Source of the DNA: Lachnospiraceae bacterium
GTDB lineage: Bacteria > Bacillota > Clostridia > Lachnospirales > Lachnospiraceae
Direction of reading: 5' to 3'
DNA: 64,000 nt
NCBI GenBank assembly: GCA_017938315.1
Contig: JAGBBV010000019.1
Coordinates: forward strand, 1-64,000
A model generated the notes under the pieces. It saw only the letters and a list, made by a program, of their open reading frames with translations. It had not been told where the DNA came from and made no database searches. The position numbers were made by a program, and so were the translations under genes. Each line of letters begins with the position of its first letter. Within the stretch, counting starts at the first letter, position 1. Shown here piece after piece: positions 50,466-60,219 of this stretch.

Positions 50466-52010
50466 TTATAATTTAAATAATGTACTTAAAATACCTCTTC
50501 CGAGAGAAGCACCTACATTGCCACCGATTTTCTTTCCAAAGCTTCCACCGATGGACTTGCCGATGGTATTACCGAATTCTCTTCCAATGGTACCGGCAGC
50601 TGAACTTGCCACACTTTTTACCACGGTTTTTTTCTTCTTAGCCATCTTTTCTTCTTCTTTTTTCTTCTGTTTTTCAAGTGCTGCCGCTTCCTCTGCTGCT
50701 ATTTCTGCCTGTTCATCGGCAACTGCCTTTCTCTGCAAAAATTCATATGCTGAGTCTCTGTCATCCATAGTAGCATATCTGGCATACAAAAGATTTCCCG
50801 TTATCTGATTTTTTCTGGTAGCATCGTCCAATGCTCCCATCATACTTTGGGGTGGGAGAATGGTTGTTTTCTTCACCACGGTAGGGATTCCTTCTTCATC
50901 TAAAACAGAAATAATCGCTTCTCCGATGGCAAGATTGGTTAACACTTCAAAGGTATCAAACTCAGGATTTACACGGAAGGAATCCGCTGCCGCCTTTGCG
51001 CTCTTTAATTCTGCCGGAGTATACGCACGGAGGGCATGCTGGATTTTATTTCCAAGCTGACTAAGTACTCCGTTTGGAATATCCTTGGGATTTTGTGTGA
51101 TAAAATAGATACCTACCCCTTTTGAGCGGATTAGTTTTACCACCTGTTCAATTTTTTCAAGCAAGGCTTTGGGCGCCGAATCAAACAGCAGATGGGCTTC
51201 GTCAAAGAAGAACACCATTCTGGGTTTTTGAAGGTCTCCCGCTTCAGGAAGGGTCTCAAATAATTCAGACATCATCCATAACATAAAGGTTGCATACATG
51301 GTAGGATTCTGAATTAGCTTCTGGCAATCCAAAATCTGTATTTCGCCTTTGCCATTAAAGTCTGTCTTAATCCAGTCCCTAATATCAAGTGCCGGCTCCC
51401 CAAAGAACTGATCGCCGCCTTCTGCTTCCAGTGCCACCACTGCACGGACAATTGCTGCGATACTCTGCTTGGAAAGATTTCCGTAAGCAAGGGAATATTC
51501 CTTTGCGTTTTCACCCACATACTGAAGCATAGAACGCAAATCTTTTGTATCTATCAACAACAGATTTTCATCATCTGCTATTTTAAAGATAATGGTCAGA
51601 ATATCTGACTGTGTATCATTTAAATCCATAATTCTCGACAAAAGAAGTGGTCCCATTTCTGTAATGGTAGTCCTAAGAGGCATTCCCTGCTCAGCATATA
51701 CATCCCAGAAAGCCGTGGGATATTTGCGGAATTCATAGCCTTCTGCTGCAAGGTTCATAGCGTCCACTCTCTTTTGTACATTTTCATTCATAGTTCCCAT
51801 CTGGCACATACCTGCAAGGTCACCCTTTACATCTGCAAGGAATACAGGCACACCACAATCACTGAAGGATTCCGCCAAAACTTTAAGTGAAATCGTCTTA
51901 CCTGTTCCCGTTGCACCTGCTATCAGTCCGTGCCTGTTAGCCATTTGCGGATAAATATATATTTTCTCTTCCCCTGATTTTCCAATCAGTATTTTGCCAT
52001 CATGTAACAT
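50466..52010 (-). CDS. HerA-like/DUF853 ATPase (YjgR type)
   Basis: A 514-residue P-loop ATPase of the HerA-FtsK superfamily. Walker A is GLIAGATGTGKTISLKVLAE near 28-47, VFLADVKGDLAGM follows near 56-68, and Walker B is MVFFFDEAHLLFDSAPKALLEKI near 262-284. A long Glu/Lys/Ala-rich coiled segment (about 425-460) and a Gly-rich tail (GREFGNTIGKSIGGSFGKKIG) end the protein. YjgR proteins are of unknown role; no NurA-like nuclease is adjacent, so a HerA-NurA resection pair is unlikely here. Confidence 0.88.
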   Translation of the reverse strand: MLHDGKILIGKSGEEKIYIYPQMANRHGLIAGATGTGKTISLKVLAESFSDCGVPVFLADVKGDLAGMCQMGTMNENVQKRVDAMNLAAEGYEFRKYPTAFWDVYAEQGMPLRTTITEMGPLLLSRIMDLNDTQSDILTIIFKIADDENLLLIDTKDLRSMLQYVGENAKEYSLAYGNLSKQSIAAIVRAVVALEAEGGDQFFGEPALDIRDWIKTDFNGKGEIQILDCQKLIQNPTMYATFMLWMMSELFETLPEAGDLQKPRMVFFFDEAHLLFDSAPKALLEKIEQVVKLIRSKGVGIYFITQNPKDIPNGVLSQLGNKIQHALRAYTPAELKSAKAAADSFRVNPEFDTFEVLTNLAIGEAIISVLDEEGIPTVVKKTTILPPQSMMGALDDATRKNQITGNLLYARYATMDDRDSAYEFLQRKAVADEQAEIAAEEAAALEKQKKKEEEKMAKKKKTVVKSVASSAAGTIGREFGNTIGKSIGGSFGKKIGGNVGASLGRGILSTLFKL

Positions 52011-52091
52011 ATGAATCCCTCTCCTCTTTTGAATTTTTTTCTATAATCACTGTAACATGCAAAACATCATTTCGCAAGAAAATCTCCCACA

Positions 52092-54116
52092 TTAGTCAAG
52101 TTCGCTCATACCTGTATATAGCTCATAATACTTTCCTTTTTGACTAATTAGGTCATCATGGTCACCACGCTCTATTATTTCACCTTTTTCCAGAACCATA
52201 ATCGCATTTGCATTCCTTACCGTAGATAATCTATGGGCAATGACAAGTGTAGTTCTCTGTGCCATAATACTGTCCATGCCTTTTTCGATATGCTTTTCTG
52301 TTCTGGTATCGACGGAGCTGGTTGCCTCATCTAAAATCAGAATCGGGGCTTTTGAAATTGCTGCTCTGGCAATATTAATGAGCTGCCTTTGCCCTTGACT
52401 TAAATTGGCACCATCGCCTTCCAACATGGTATCATATCCATGCTCAAGACGGACAATAAAGGAATGGGCACTTGCCGTCCTTGCCGCCTGTTCCACTTCC
52501 GCATCCGTCGCATCTAATCTTCCATACCGGATATTCTCCTTTACGGTTCCCGTAAACAGATGGGTATCCTGCAGCACCATAGCAATGTTTCTCCGAAGGG
52601 AATCCCTCTCCATCTCCATAATGGGGATATCGTCAATGGTAATGATACCGGAATCAATATCATAAAACCTGTTAATCAGATTTGTAATAGTAGTTTTTCC
52701 TGCACCGGTGGAACCCACAAAAGCAATCTTCTGCCCCGGTTTTGCATAAAGAGATATTTTTTTTAATACTGTCTTTTCCGGAACATATCCGAAATATACA
52801 TCCTGCAGGGCAACACCACCCTGCACCTCTTTATAATAATAATCTTCATCTTCTTTTATTACGTTTAGAAGAAAGCCCTCCGGCATACGATTGTTTGCTA
52901 TAAACCCATTCTTTTTTGGAATAACGTAACAAGTCTTTCCTTCTATGTTTTCTTCTATACGGATGGCATGCTCTGCATCCGGCATTTCCGCATCTTCATC
53001 CATCACTGCAAACACACGCTCAGCACCTGCCAGTGCAGAGAATATCGTATTTACCTGCATGGAAATCTCGTTAATGGGACGGGAAAACTGTCTGGAGTAG
53101 TTGACAAATACGGTAAGTCCACCAATATCAAATCCACGAAGCACACAAAAAATACCACCAATACAGGCTGTCAGGGAATAACTCACCTGACTTAAATTTC
53201 CCATTACAGGCCACATAATACTTCCGAAAAATTGTGCGTTTATCTGTTTACGCTTTAAATCACTATTCAAATATTCAAATTCTTCCATGGATTCATCTTC
53301 ATAGCAAAATACCTTTACTACCTTCTGGCCTGCCATGTTTTCCTCAATAAATCCATTTAATGTACCTATGGATGCCTGCTGTGCCTGATAATATTTGCGG
53401 CTCTTTTTTCCAATCATCTGTACTGCCTTCATCATAAGCGGCACCATCACAATGGTAATTAACGTAAGCCACACGTTGGTATATACCATCAAAGCAAAGG
53501 TTCCCACCAAGCTGATAGAACCGGATATCAATTGCACCACGGTATTATTTAACATTTCACCAATTACATCCACATCATTGGTAAAACGGCTCATCACATC
53601 CCCGTGATTGTGATTATCATAAAAACGCACCGGAAGTTTTTGTAATTTGCCATGCAGTTCATTTCTGATATCTAACACCGCGTTCTGTGATATGGTAATC
53701 ATAATTCTCTGTTGCAGGTACTGTGCTAAAACAGCCACCAGATAAATGAGAGCCATCATAATAAGCCCCTGCATCAGATTAGCAATGCTTCCGTTTTCTG
53801 TAAGACCATTAATAATAGGCCTAAGCATATAGGCTCCTGCAAGATTAGCCACCGTTCCGCCAATCACACAGAGAAAAACAATAAAAAGCCTGAGCTTTTC
53901 ATGGGAAATATAAGCAAGTAGCCTTCCCATGGTCTTTTTCATATTTTTGGGCTTTACCACAGGCATGCCGGCCCTTCCTTTTTTACCCCCTGATCCTTTC
54001 ATTCCACCGGCGGAAGCTTTAGGAGCACCCTGCAGCATCATTTCCGGAGTCATATTTTGCGGATTTAACCGCTGCTCATATTTTTTCTGTAAAAACTCAA
54101 GTCTCTCCTGTTTCAT
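52092..54116 (-). CDS. ABC exporter subunit with canonical Walker B (heterodimer partner 2)
   Basis: A 674-residue type IV ABC half-exporter. An N-terminal Gly/Lys-rich extension of about 60 residues precedes six membrane segments (about 70-360). Between these and the nucleotide domain lies an extra segment of about 45 residues (near 385-432, KKNGFIANNRMPEGFLLNVI) not typical of the family. Walker A GSTGAGKTT is near 468, the signature is degenerate LSQGQ near 572-576, catalytic Glu lies in LDEATSS near 596 and the switch His628 is kept. It overlaps the partner gene by four bases (ATGA). Together they form a heterodimer with one degenerate site, like LmrCD and BmrCD; the substrate is probably a drug or lipid. 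Confidence 0.9.
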   Translation of the reverse strand: MKQERLEFLQKKYEQRLNPQNMTPEMMLQGAPKASAGGMKGSGGKKGRAGMPVVKPKNMKKTMGRLLAYISHEKLRLFIVFLCVIGGTVANLAGAYMLRPIINGLTENGSIANLMQGLIMMALIYLVAVLAQYLQQRIMITISQNAVLDIRNELHGKLQKLPVRFYDNHNHGDVMSRFTNDVDVIGEMLNNTVVQLISGSISLVGTFALMVYTNVWLTLITIVMVPLMMKAVQMIGKKSRKYYQAQQASIGTLNGFIEENMAGQKVVKVFCYEDESMEEFEYLNSDLKRKQINAQFFGSIMWPVMGNLSQVSYSLTACIGGIFCVLRGFDIGGLTVFVNYSRQFSRPINEISMQVNTIFSALAGAERVFAVMDEDAEMPDAEHAIRIEENIEGKTCYVIPKKNGFIANNRMPEGFLLNVIKEDEDYYYKEVQGGVALQDVYFGYVPEKTVLKKISLYAKPGQKIAFVGSTGAGKTTITNLINRFYDIDSGIITIDDIPIMEMERDSLRRNIAMVLQDTHLFTGTVKENIRYGRLDATDAEVEQAARTASAHSFIVRLEHGYDTMLEGDGANLSQGQRQLINIARAAISKAPILILDEATSSVDTRTEKHIEKGMDSIMAQRTTLVIAHRLSTVRNANAIMVLEKGEIIERGDHDDLISQKGKYYELYTGMSELD

Positions 54117-55855
54117 GATGCGCTTACCTCCTTATCCATCTGTGAATCATAGATTTCCCGGTAAGCCTCACAAGTTTGCAGCAGTTCCTCATGAGTTCCT
54201 TTCCCCACAATCTCGCCCTCATCAAGAACCATAATTTGATCTGCTCCCATTACAGAGGATATTCTTTGGGCTATAATAATCTTTGTTGTATCTTTTAATG
54301 TACTTGTAAAGCTTTCTCTGATTTTTGCTTCTGTTGCTGTATCCACAGCACTGGTAGAATCATCCAAAATCAGTATCTTTGGTTTCTTTAAAAGTGCTCT
54401 TGCAATGCAGAGTCTCTGCTTTTGACCACCGGAAACATTTACGCCTCCCTGTCCAAGCCATGTCTGATATCCTTCCGTAAATCCCTCTATAAAGGTATCT
54501 GCCTGTGCTGCCTGCGCTGCATCTTTTATTTCCTTATCTGATGCATACCGGTCTCCCCACATCAGATTCTCCATAATGCTTCCGGAGAATAAAACATTCT
54601 TCTGAAGTACCATACCTACTCCTTCACGCAGATTGTGAAGTGCATAGTCCTTCACATTTACCCCATCAACTAAAATTTCTCCTTCGTCTGCATCGTAAAG
54701 TCTCGGTATCATCTGAACCAAGGTGGTTTTTCCGGAGCCCGTAGAACCGATAATTCCAAGAACTGTTCCACTTTCTACAGAAAAATTGATATGGCTTAAA
54801 ACAGGCTGTTCATTGTCCTTATAGTAACGGAAACTCACGTCCCTAAATTCTATCTTTCCGTTTTCTACTTTTTTATCCGGAAAACGGCTCTCTTCATCGG
54901 TAAGATCTACTTTTGTATCCAGAACTTCTTTTATACGGTTTAAGGAGGCCAGTGCTCTGGAACTTTGTAGCATAATCATGGCAAGCATCATAAGGGAGGA
55001 TAAAATCTGTACAATATAGGTGGTAAATGCTGTCAAATCTCCTACAGGCATATCACCTGCTAAAATTTGTTTGCCGCCAAACCATACCACTGCAAGCGTA
55101 GTAAAATTCATCACAATCATCATGATTGGCATATTTAAAATCACAATCTTAAAAGCACTAAGACCTGAATCCCTTAAATCTTCATTAGCCCGTGCAAATT
55201 TCTCCTCTTCATACGTCCCCCGCACAAATGACTTAATCACCCGGACATTAATCAGCATTTCCTGTATCGTAGCATTCAAAACATCCAGTTTCTTTTGCAT
55301 TATACCAAAACGGGGAAAGGCTGTTCTTATGACAAGGCCAATTAGCAATGCCAGAACCGGCATCACCACAAGTATCACAAGGGACAGCTGTCTGTTCATA
55401 ATAAACGCCATAATAAGGGCACCAATTAACATCCCCGGTGCACGTAGCATCATGCGCAGGGACATATTTATCAAATTCTGGACTTGGGTAATATCATTTG
55501 TCAGTCTGGTCACCAGGGAGCCTGTGTTATATTTATCCAAATTGGCAAAGGAAAACTTTTGTACCTTGGCAAACACATCACTTCGCAAATCTGACGCAAA
55601 GCCTACGGATGCCCTGGTTCCGAAATACGCTGCCCCTACACCGCCTATCATCATCAGAATTGCAACCAAAATCATGAGAAAGCCCGTTCCGATAATATAT
55701 GGAACATCCTGATTTGCAGCTCCGTTATTGATAATATTCGCCATAAGTTTCGGCAAGACTACCTCACCGATTACTTCTACAATCATCAGAATCGGACCAC
55801 ATATAAATGCCGGCAAATACGGCTTTATGTACTTCCAGTAACGTTTCATGACCAT
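54113..55855 (-). CDS. ABC exporter subunit with degenerate ATPase site (heterodimer partner 1)
   Basis: A 580-residue half-exporter: six membrane segments (about 15-310), then Walker A GSTGSGKTT near 370 and a good signature VSGGQ near 474-478. The catalytic Glu after Walker B is replaced by Asp (LDDSTSA, residue 499), and the switch His by Gln (IIAQRIS, residue 530). Those are the marks of the non-hydrolysing side of heterodimeric exporters, and they match the partner's altered LSQGQ, which forms the same site. AAAGGA precedes the ATG at 55853-55855. It is the first gene of the pair. Confidence 0.9.
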   Translation of the reverse strand: MVMKRYWKYIKPYLPAFICGPILMIVEVIGEVVLPKLMANIINNGAANQDVPYIIGTGFLMILVAILMMIGGVGAAYFGTRASVGFASDLRSDVFAKVQKFSFANLDKYNTGSLVTRLTNDITQVQNLINMSLRMMLRAPGMLIGALIMAFIMNRQLSLVILVVMPVLALLIGLVIRTAFPRFGIMQKKLDVLNATIQEMLINVRVIKSFVRGTYEEEKFARANEDLRDSGLSAFKIVILNMPIMMIVMNFTTLAVVWFGGKQILAGDMPVGDLTAFTTYIVQILSSLMMLAMIMLQSSRALASLNRIKEVLDTKVDLTDEESRFPDKKVENGKIEFRDVSFRYYKDNEQPVLSHINFSVESGTVLGIIGSTGSGKTTLVQMIPRLYDADEGEILVDGVNVKDYALHNLREGVGMVLQKNVLFSGSIMENLMWGDRYASDKEIKDAAQAAQADTFIEGFTEGYQTWLGQGGVNVSGGQKQRLCIARALLKKPKILILDDSTSAVDTATEAKIRESFTSTLKDTTKIIIAQRISSVMGADQIMVLDEGEIVGKGTHEELLQTCEAYREIYDSQMDKEVSAS

Positions 55856-55880
55856 TCAAATTCCTTTCCTAAAAATAGCT

Positions 55881-56594
55881 TTATATAATTATCTGCAAAA
55901 TGCCGTATAAAATCAAAAGGTGCATAGGATAAAATACATAGAAAAAGTATTTCATTCCTATCCCTTTTTTTCCATTGTAAAAAGCAATGGGAATAAATGC
56001 AAGGGGCGCCGTTATTTCCCATGCGAAACTTATACAGCCAGCCACCATCTGCTCCCACTTATTTTTCCTAAATAGATAGAGCAGGGCTATTGCCAAGACA
56101 CCTTTTGCACCATAATCACAACGGATTTGCTCCGCCAAAAAACAAAGTAATGCTGTTAATGCAATTTTTCCACCGGCATTTAACCATTTATTTTCAATTC
56201 TATCATCTGCCATGCACATTCCTTGCATCAAAAGTAAGGAAAGAAACAATGTGAAAAATACATTTTGATAATGAGGCCCGGATACGCTACCGCAAAATGC
56301 CAGATTAAACGGAATTTCCGACAGCAGGGCAAACAGAAACAATCTCGTACCATACTTCCATCTGCTACGTGTCTTTTCAAATCCTTCCACCAGCAAAAAA
56401 CAATAGATTGGAAATGCAAGACGCCCTATAACCCCTCTCATAATCTGATAAATCATATACAGCTGCTCTCCCCCTTCTAAAAGTAAATATGGGAAAATAA
56501 CTGCTGCAGTATGATCAATCAGCATGGATCCTACGGCAATTAGTTTTAATGTACCGGCATCTATTCCTCCTTTTTGGTTTTCCAAACAAATCAC
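55881..56594 (-). CDS. TraX-like membrane protein
   Basis: A 237-residue protein with about seven membrane segments. It shows the TraX pattern: GTLKLIAVGSMLIDHTAAVIFP near 14-35, GRLAFPIYCFLLVEGFEKTRSRWKY, and the end FFYVFYPMHLLILYGI. Plasmid TraX acetylates F pilin, but chromosomal homologues in Firmicutes are widespread and unassigned. The start codon is GTG at 56592-56594 with GGGG upstream. It lies 25 bases before the ABC exporter pair. Confidence 0.85.
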   Translation of the reverse strand: MICLENQKGGIDAGTLKLIAVGSMLIDHTAAVIFPYLLLEGGEQLYMIYQIMRGVIGRLAFPIYCFLLVEGFEKTRSRWKYGTRLFLFALLSEIPFNLAFCGSVSGPHYQNVFFTLFLSLLLMQGMCMADDRIENKWLNAGGKIALTALLCFLAEQIRCDYGAKGVLAIALLYLFRKNKWEQMVAGCISFAWEITAPLAFIPIAFYNGKKGIGMKYFFYVFYPMHLLILYGILQIII

Positions 56595-56702
56595 ATTAAA
56601 TTCCCCTTTCTTTCTAAACTGGCATGGTTAAAAAATTATATTTTGGCACTTCTTATCATGCCACTCTATGTTATACTGGTATCCGACAGGAGGATACATA
56701 TT

Positions 56703-57296
56703 ATGAAAAATCAAACAACACAGAAAATTGCAATCACAGGCCTCATGGCCGCTTTATCCTACGTGGTATTTACCTTTTTACAAATTAAAATCCCGCTTCC
56801 GGGAGGCGATGCCACTTCCATTCACTTAGGTAATGCCGTATGCGTGCTTGGTGCCCTAATCTTAGGTGGCTTCTACGGCGGTATTGGTGGAGCTATCGGT
56901 ATGACCATCGGTGATTTATTGGACCCTATTTATATTGTATATGCACCCAAAACCTTTTTATTAAAGTTTTGCATCGGTCTGATTACCGGTTTTATTGCAC
57001 ATAAGCTGGGACATATTACAAATCTTACCGAAAGCAAAAAGGTATTTCGCATATCCATACTTGCAGCAGCCAGTGGTCTTTTATTCAATGTCATCTTTGA
57101 CCCTCTGGTAGGCTATTTCTACAAATTGGTAATCCTTGGAAAGCCTGCTGCCGAAATTACCCTTGCATGGAACATTGCTTCCACATCCATCAATGCAATC
57201 ACTTCCGCAATTGTCTCTGTAGGTGTCTACATGGCTCTTCGTCCGGCCCTCAAAAAAGCCGGCTTATTCTTCACTATCAGTGATAAGAAGAAATAA
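56703..57296 (+). CDS. ECF transporter S component of unknown vitamin
   Basis: A 197-residue protein with six membrane segments and the PF12822-type features KIAITGLMAALSYVVFTFLQIKIPLPGG and LGALILGGFYGGIGGAIGMTIGDLLDPIYIVYAPKTF. It binds a vitamin or cofactor and would share an EcfAAT module. ATG at 56703-56705 has AGGAGG upstream; the frame start at 56574 overlaps the divergent TraX gene and is rejected. Substrate assignment is not possible by eye. A long-range stem AAAAGCCGG/CCGGCTTTT near the stop (57255-57309) may end transcription. Confidence 0.85.
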   Translation: MKNQTTQKIAITGLMAALSYVVFTFLQIKIPLPGGDATSIHLGNAVCVLGALILGGFYGGIGGAIGMTIGDLLDPIYIVYAPKTFLLKFCIGLITGFIAHKLGHITNLTESKKVFRISILAAASGLLFNVIFDPLVGYFYKLVILGKPAAEITLAWNIASTSINAITSAIVSVGVYMALRPALKKAGLFFTISDKKK

Positions 57297-57316
57297 ATAT
57301 CCGGCTTTTATTGCTG

Positions 57317-60187
57317 TTATTTAATATAGGCACTCTCTTTCGGTCCTAAATAGGATTCTTTCAGCCCGGTTTGTACGGGATGGAGTATCACTCTTTCCAG
57401 TACGAGCCCGGCTTGCATTGCTCCGATTGTAATGCTCTGTATTCCTTTGTCAAATTCCATTTCTGTCTTGGTAATGCGAATTTGGTCTAATGCCCCTTTG
57501 CACCACATGGCATCACTGTTTTCTCCGCCCCGGTAATTTTCATCCAGTATGGTAACAATATGGCTTTGGCTATTATCTTTTGCAGAAACCAGTACTTGCA
57601 AGGGTCTTCTGTTTTGCAGGGAATTGGTAGGTGTGGTCCAAAGTTCCACCTGATACTTTCCTGCGTTTTCAATTTTAAATGTATAGGTGATTTCAGGCTT
57701 TTCTTCCTCTGCCGCAAAATCGGAAGTGCAGGGGAATACCTTTACACCGTTTCCACTTCTGCCGTAATCGCTGATGCACACAAATCCACCCTGCTCCACA
57801 TCCTTCTTTTCTGAATAATGATGTGCTTCCATAGTTATCACATCTGCTACATCCAGGAAAGTCATAGCAGGCAGTTCATTTATATCTTCCTTCTTTGCCT
57901 TCACTTCCACAGCAACCTTTGTATCGCCGTCACTGATTAACATTCTTACTGTCTGTGTTTCTTTCGGAAGGCTCTGCCTGTCGCAGGAAATAATCACCTG
58001 TTCAAAATCAGCCACTTCTCCTTTCATAGGAGAAACAGTAAGCCAATCAGGCATTTCATCTCCCACCACAGTTATTTCATAGTTTAGGGAATCTGCACCG
58101 TCGTTACTGATTTCCAGTACAACCTTATCTTCACCTTCATAAAGGAAATCATGGACATCAATGCAGCGGGGTTCTCCATATACCTTTACAAAAAGTTTTT
58201 CGTCATCAGCCCTGGATACACTCATTCTCGGCTTATCTACAGGCTCCACATACATTCTCACAGGATACTTCCATCCGTCATCATTCCATGAGGTAAAGCC
58301 GATATGCTTCTCTAACTCCATTCCTTTCCATTTGCCATCCCTAAATGCACCGAACTCTTCGCATAGGCGCTTATCTTCCAAAATACAGTCATTCATCAGT
58401 TTTCCGTACAGATTCGCTATTTTCCTTCCCTGCGTAGCATAATGTGCATTCTTACCTGCGTACAGGTGCATACGGATCAGATTGATACTTGCCTTTACCG
58501 GGAAATACAGCATGCTGTAATATGCAAGTTTTTCCGTTTCGTTGCGGTCCTCATACAACTCTTCGTTTCTCTTTTCCAAATCTGCACAAAGTGCAAGAAT
58601 TCTGTCCGTTTCATTATAATGGCAAGGATGATAGATTCCGCAATGTAACGCTTCCGGTCTGCGCATGAAATTTAACTTTACCATGTCTTCATAAACCTGT
58701 ACAATTTCTTCGCAGGTATCCGGTGTTGTTCTGGGGAAGCAGTGCTCTGCCCACAATCCCATATATCTCTTATAGCTGCCGGGAGCTTTTGTCCCCCACC
58801 TGTCAAAGTCATATGCAAGAGCCAGAAAATAACTCAATGCCACTTCATTTCCCTTTAAATCGCCTACATTCACCACCCAGACATCCTTAATACCATATTC
58901 ATATGCCTGTGTCATCTGTTCCCAGATCAGCGTAAGAGGTGTGGAGGGCATCCATTCATAAGATACCGGTCCTCCATGATAATCCAGGTGATAATACATA
59001 CCAAATCCGCCCTTATGGGAACGCATCTCCTCTGTGGGAAGTGTTCTCATGTGTCCGAAATTATCCTCACAAAGCATGAAAACAACATTCTCCAGTTCCT
59101 TCCATTCTTTCAGTCCTTCTGTATTTTCATCCCCATAAAAATATGCTTCCACCTCTTTATACAGTGCAAGAAGCTGAGGTACACTGTCTACGTCTTCATT
59201 GACATGCTCAGCAATAAGCTGACGCTGTTTGGTGATAATATCTTTCAGTAAATCTATGTTATCTTTCAGGGTTGCATTTTCTCCCAGCATAGAGCTGTCA
59301 CGCTCCCCACGCATGCCTATGGTAATCATATGGTTATATTTACCGCTTCGCTTCAAGGCATCTGCCCAGTATCTGGAAAGACCTTCACTGTTGGTATAAT
59401 AATTCCACTCATTGCCGTAAGGAGAATCCTCTCCTCTTACCAAATCCCATTCTTCGCTGGCACGAAGGCAGGGCTCATGATGGGAATATGATACAGTAAT
59501 TCCATAGATATCTGCCAGTTCTTCACTTAAGCCTCCGGGGCCATCAAGAGGGAAGGATGAACTCCACATGGCAGGCCACAAATAGTTTCCTCGCATACGA
59601 AGTAAAAACTCAAATACATAATCATACATTTCAGCTGTAAAGCCACCAAAATGTCCAAAGGTCCAGTTGCCAAAGCATGGCCATTCATCATTGATAAAGA
59701 ACCCCCTGTATTTTACGCTGGGTTCCTTGGATACTTTTTCAATATCCTTTGCAAATACAATGGCTTCATCCCTCTCCGGTTCTGCATCTCCAAAATAGCA
59801 CATGGGAGAAACACCAATGTACTCAGATATCATAAACATTCCATAGATGGTGCCCAACTTGTCGCTACCGCAGATAACAAGTGCTTGTTCTACGCCTTCA
59901 AAGGGGGCGTCCACCAATTTGGAAAAAAACACCTCTCTTTTCCCTGAGAGAACGGATGTATTTAATTTCCCCTCATCTACCAATTTATCAATCAATCTAC
60001 TATGTCCTAAGGTTGCAAAAAGCAAGCATTTTTCCGGCTTGCTTGAAGCATCCGGAATAATTTGCGGAAGTACGCCGCTTACCTTCTCTACATCTGCTGC
60101 TACCTTTACGGCAATTCTTTTTACACCTTCATAAGCACAGTCTTCAACAATGAAAGGAAGTGCTTTCTGATTCTGAACTAAAATCAT
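57317..60187 (-). CDS. GH115 xylan alpha-1,2-glucuronidase
   Basis: A 956-residue protein of the GH115 family, which removes (4-O-methyl)glucuronic acid from glucuronoxylan. The N-terminal domain (about 1-160) is followed by the barrel: KYRGFFINDEWPCFGNWTFGHFGGF near 158-182, LLRMRGNYLWPAMWSSSF, and HHEPCLRASEEW, VFMLCEDNFG and YHLDYHGGPVSYEW. C-terminal beta domains hold GFTSWNDDGWKYPVRMYVEP and the later carbohydrate-binding-like region. There is no signal peptide, so it acts on imported oligosaccharides. AGGAG precedes the ATG. It lies 32 bases after the SGNH esterase-like gene. Confidence 0.93.
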   Translation of the reverse strand: MILVQNQKALPFIVEDCAYEGVKRIAVKVAADVEKVSGVLPQIIPDASSKPEKCLLFATLGHSRLIDKLVDEGKLNTSVLSGKREVFFSKLVDAPFEGVEQALVICGSDKLGTIYGMFMISEYIGVSPMCYFGDAEPERDEAIVFAKDIEKVSKEPSVKYRGFFINDEWPCFGNWTFGHFGGFTAEMYDYVFEFLLRMRGNYLWPAMWSSSFPLDGPGGLSEELADIYGITVSYSHHEPCLRASEEWDLVRGEDSPYGNEWNYYTNSEGLSRYWADALKRSGKYNHMITIGMRGERDSSMLGENATLKDNIDLLKDIITKQRQLIAEHVNEDVDSVPQLLALYKEVEAYFYGDENTEGLKEWKELENVVFMLCEDNFGHMRTLPTEEMRSHKGGFGMYYHLDYHGGPVSYEWMPSTPLTLIWEQMTQAYEYGIKDVWVVNVGDLKGNEVALSYFLALAYDFDRWGTKAPGSYKRYMGLWAEHCFPRTTPDTCEEIVQVYEDMVKLNFMRRPEALHCGIYHPCHYNETDRILALCADLEKRNEELYEDRNETEKLAYYSMLYFPVKASINLIRMHLYAGKNAHYATQGRKIANLYGKLMNDCILEDKRLCEEFGAFRDGKWKGMELEKHIGFTSWNDDGWKYPVRMYVEPVDKPRMSVSRADDEKLFVKVYGEPRCIDVHDFLYEGEDKVVLEISNDGADSLNYEITVVGDEMPDWLTVSPMKGEVADFEQVIISCDRQSLPKETQTVRMLISDGDTKVAVEVKAKKEDINELPAMTFLDVADVITMEAHHYSEKKDVEQGGFVCISDYGRSGNGVKVFPCTSDFAAEEEKPEITYTFKIENAGKYQVELWTTPTNSLQNRRPLQVLVSAKDNSQSHIVTILDENYRGGENSDAMWCKGALDQIRITKTEMEFDKGIQSITIGAMQAGLVLERVILHPVQTGLKESYLGPKESAYIK

Positions 60188-60219
60188 AGATATCTCCTAA
60201 TCTGTTTTATTATCGCCAG

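Noticed and set aside
50466-52010. HerA-NurA DNA-end-resection or anti-phage pair
   Set aside because: No NurA or other nuclease is adjacent; the neighbours are tcdA and an ABC exporter, and the protein is YjgR-like.
55881-56594. TraX as a sign of a conjugative plasmid
   Set aside because: No other transfer gene is present and chromosomal TraX-like proteins are frequent in Firmicutes.
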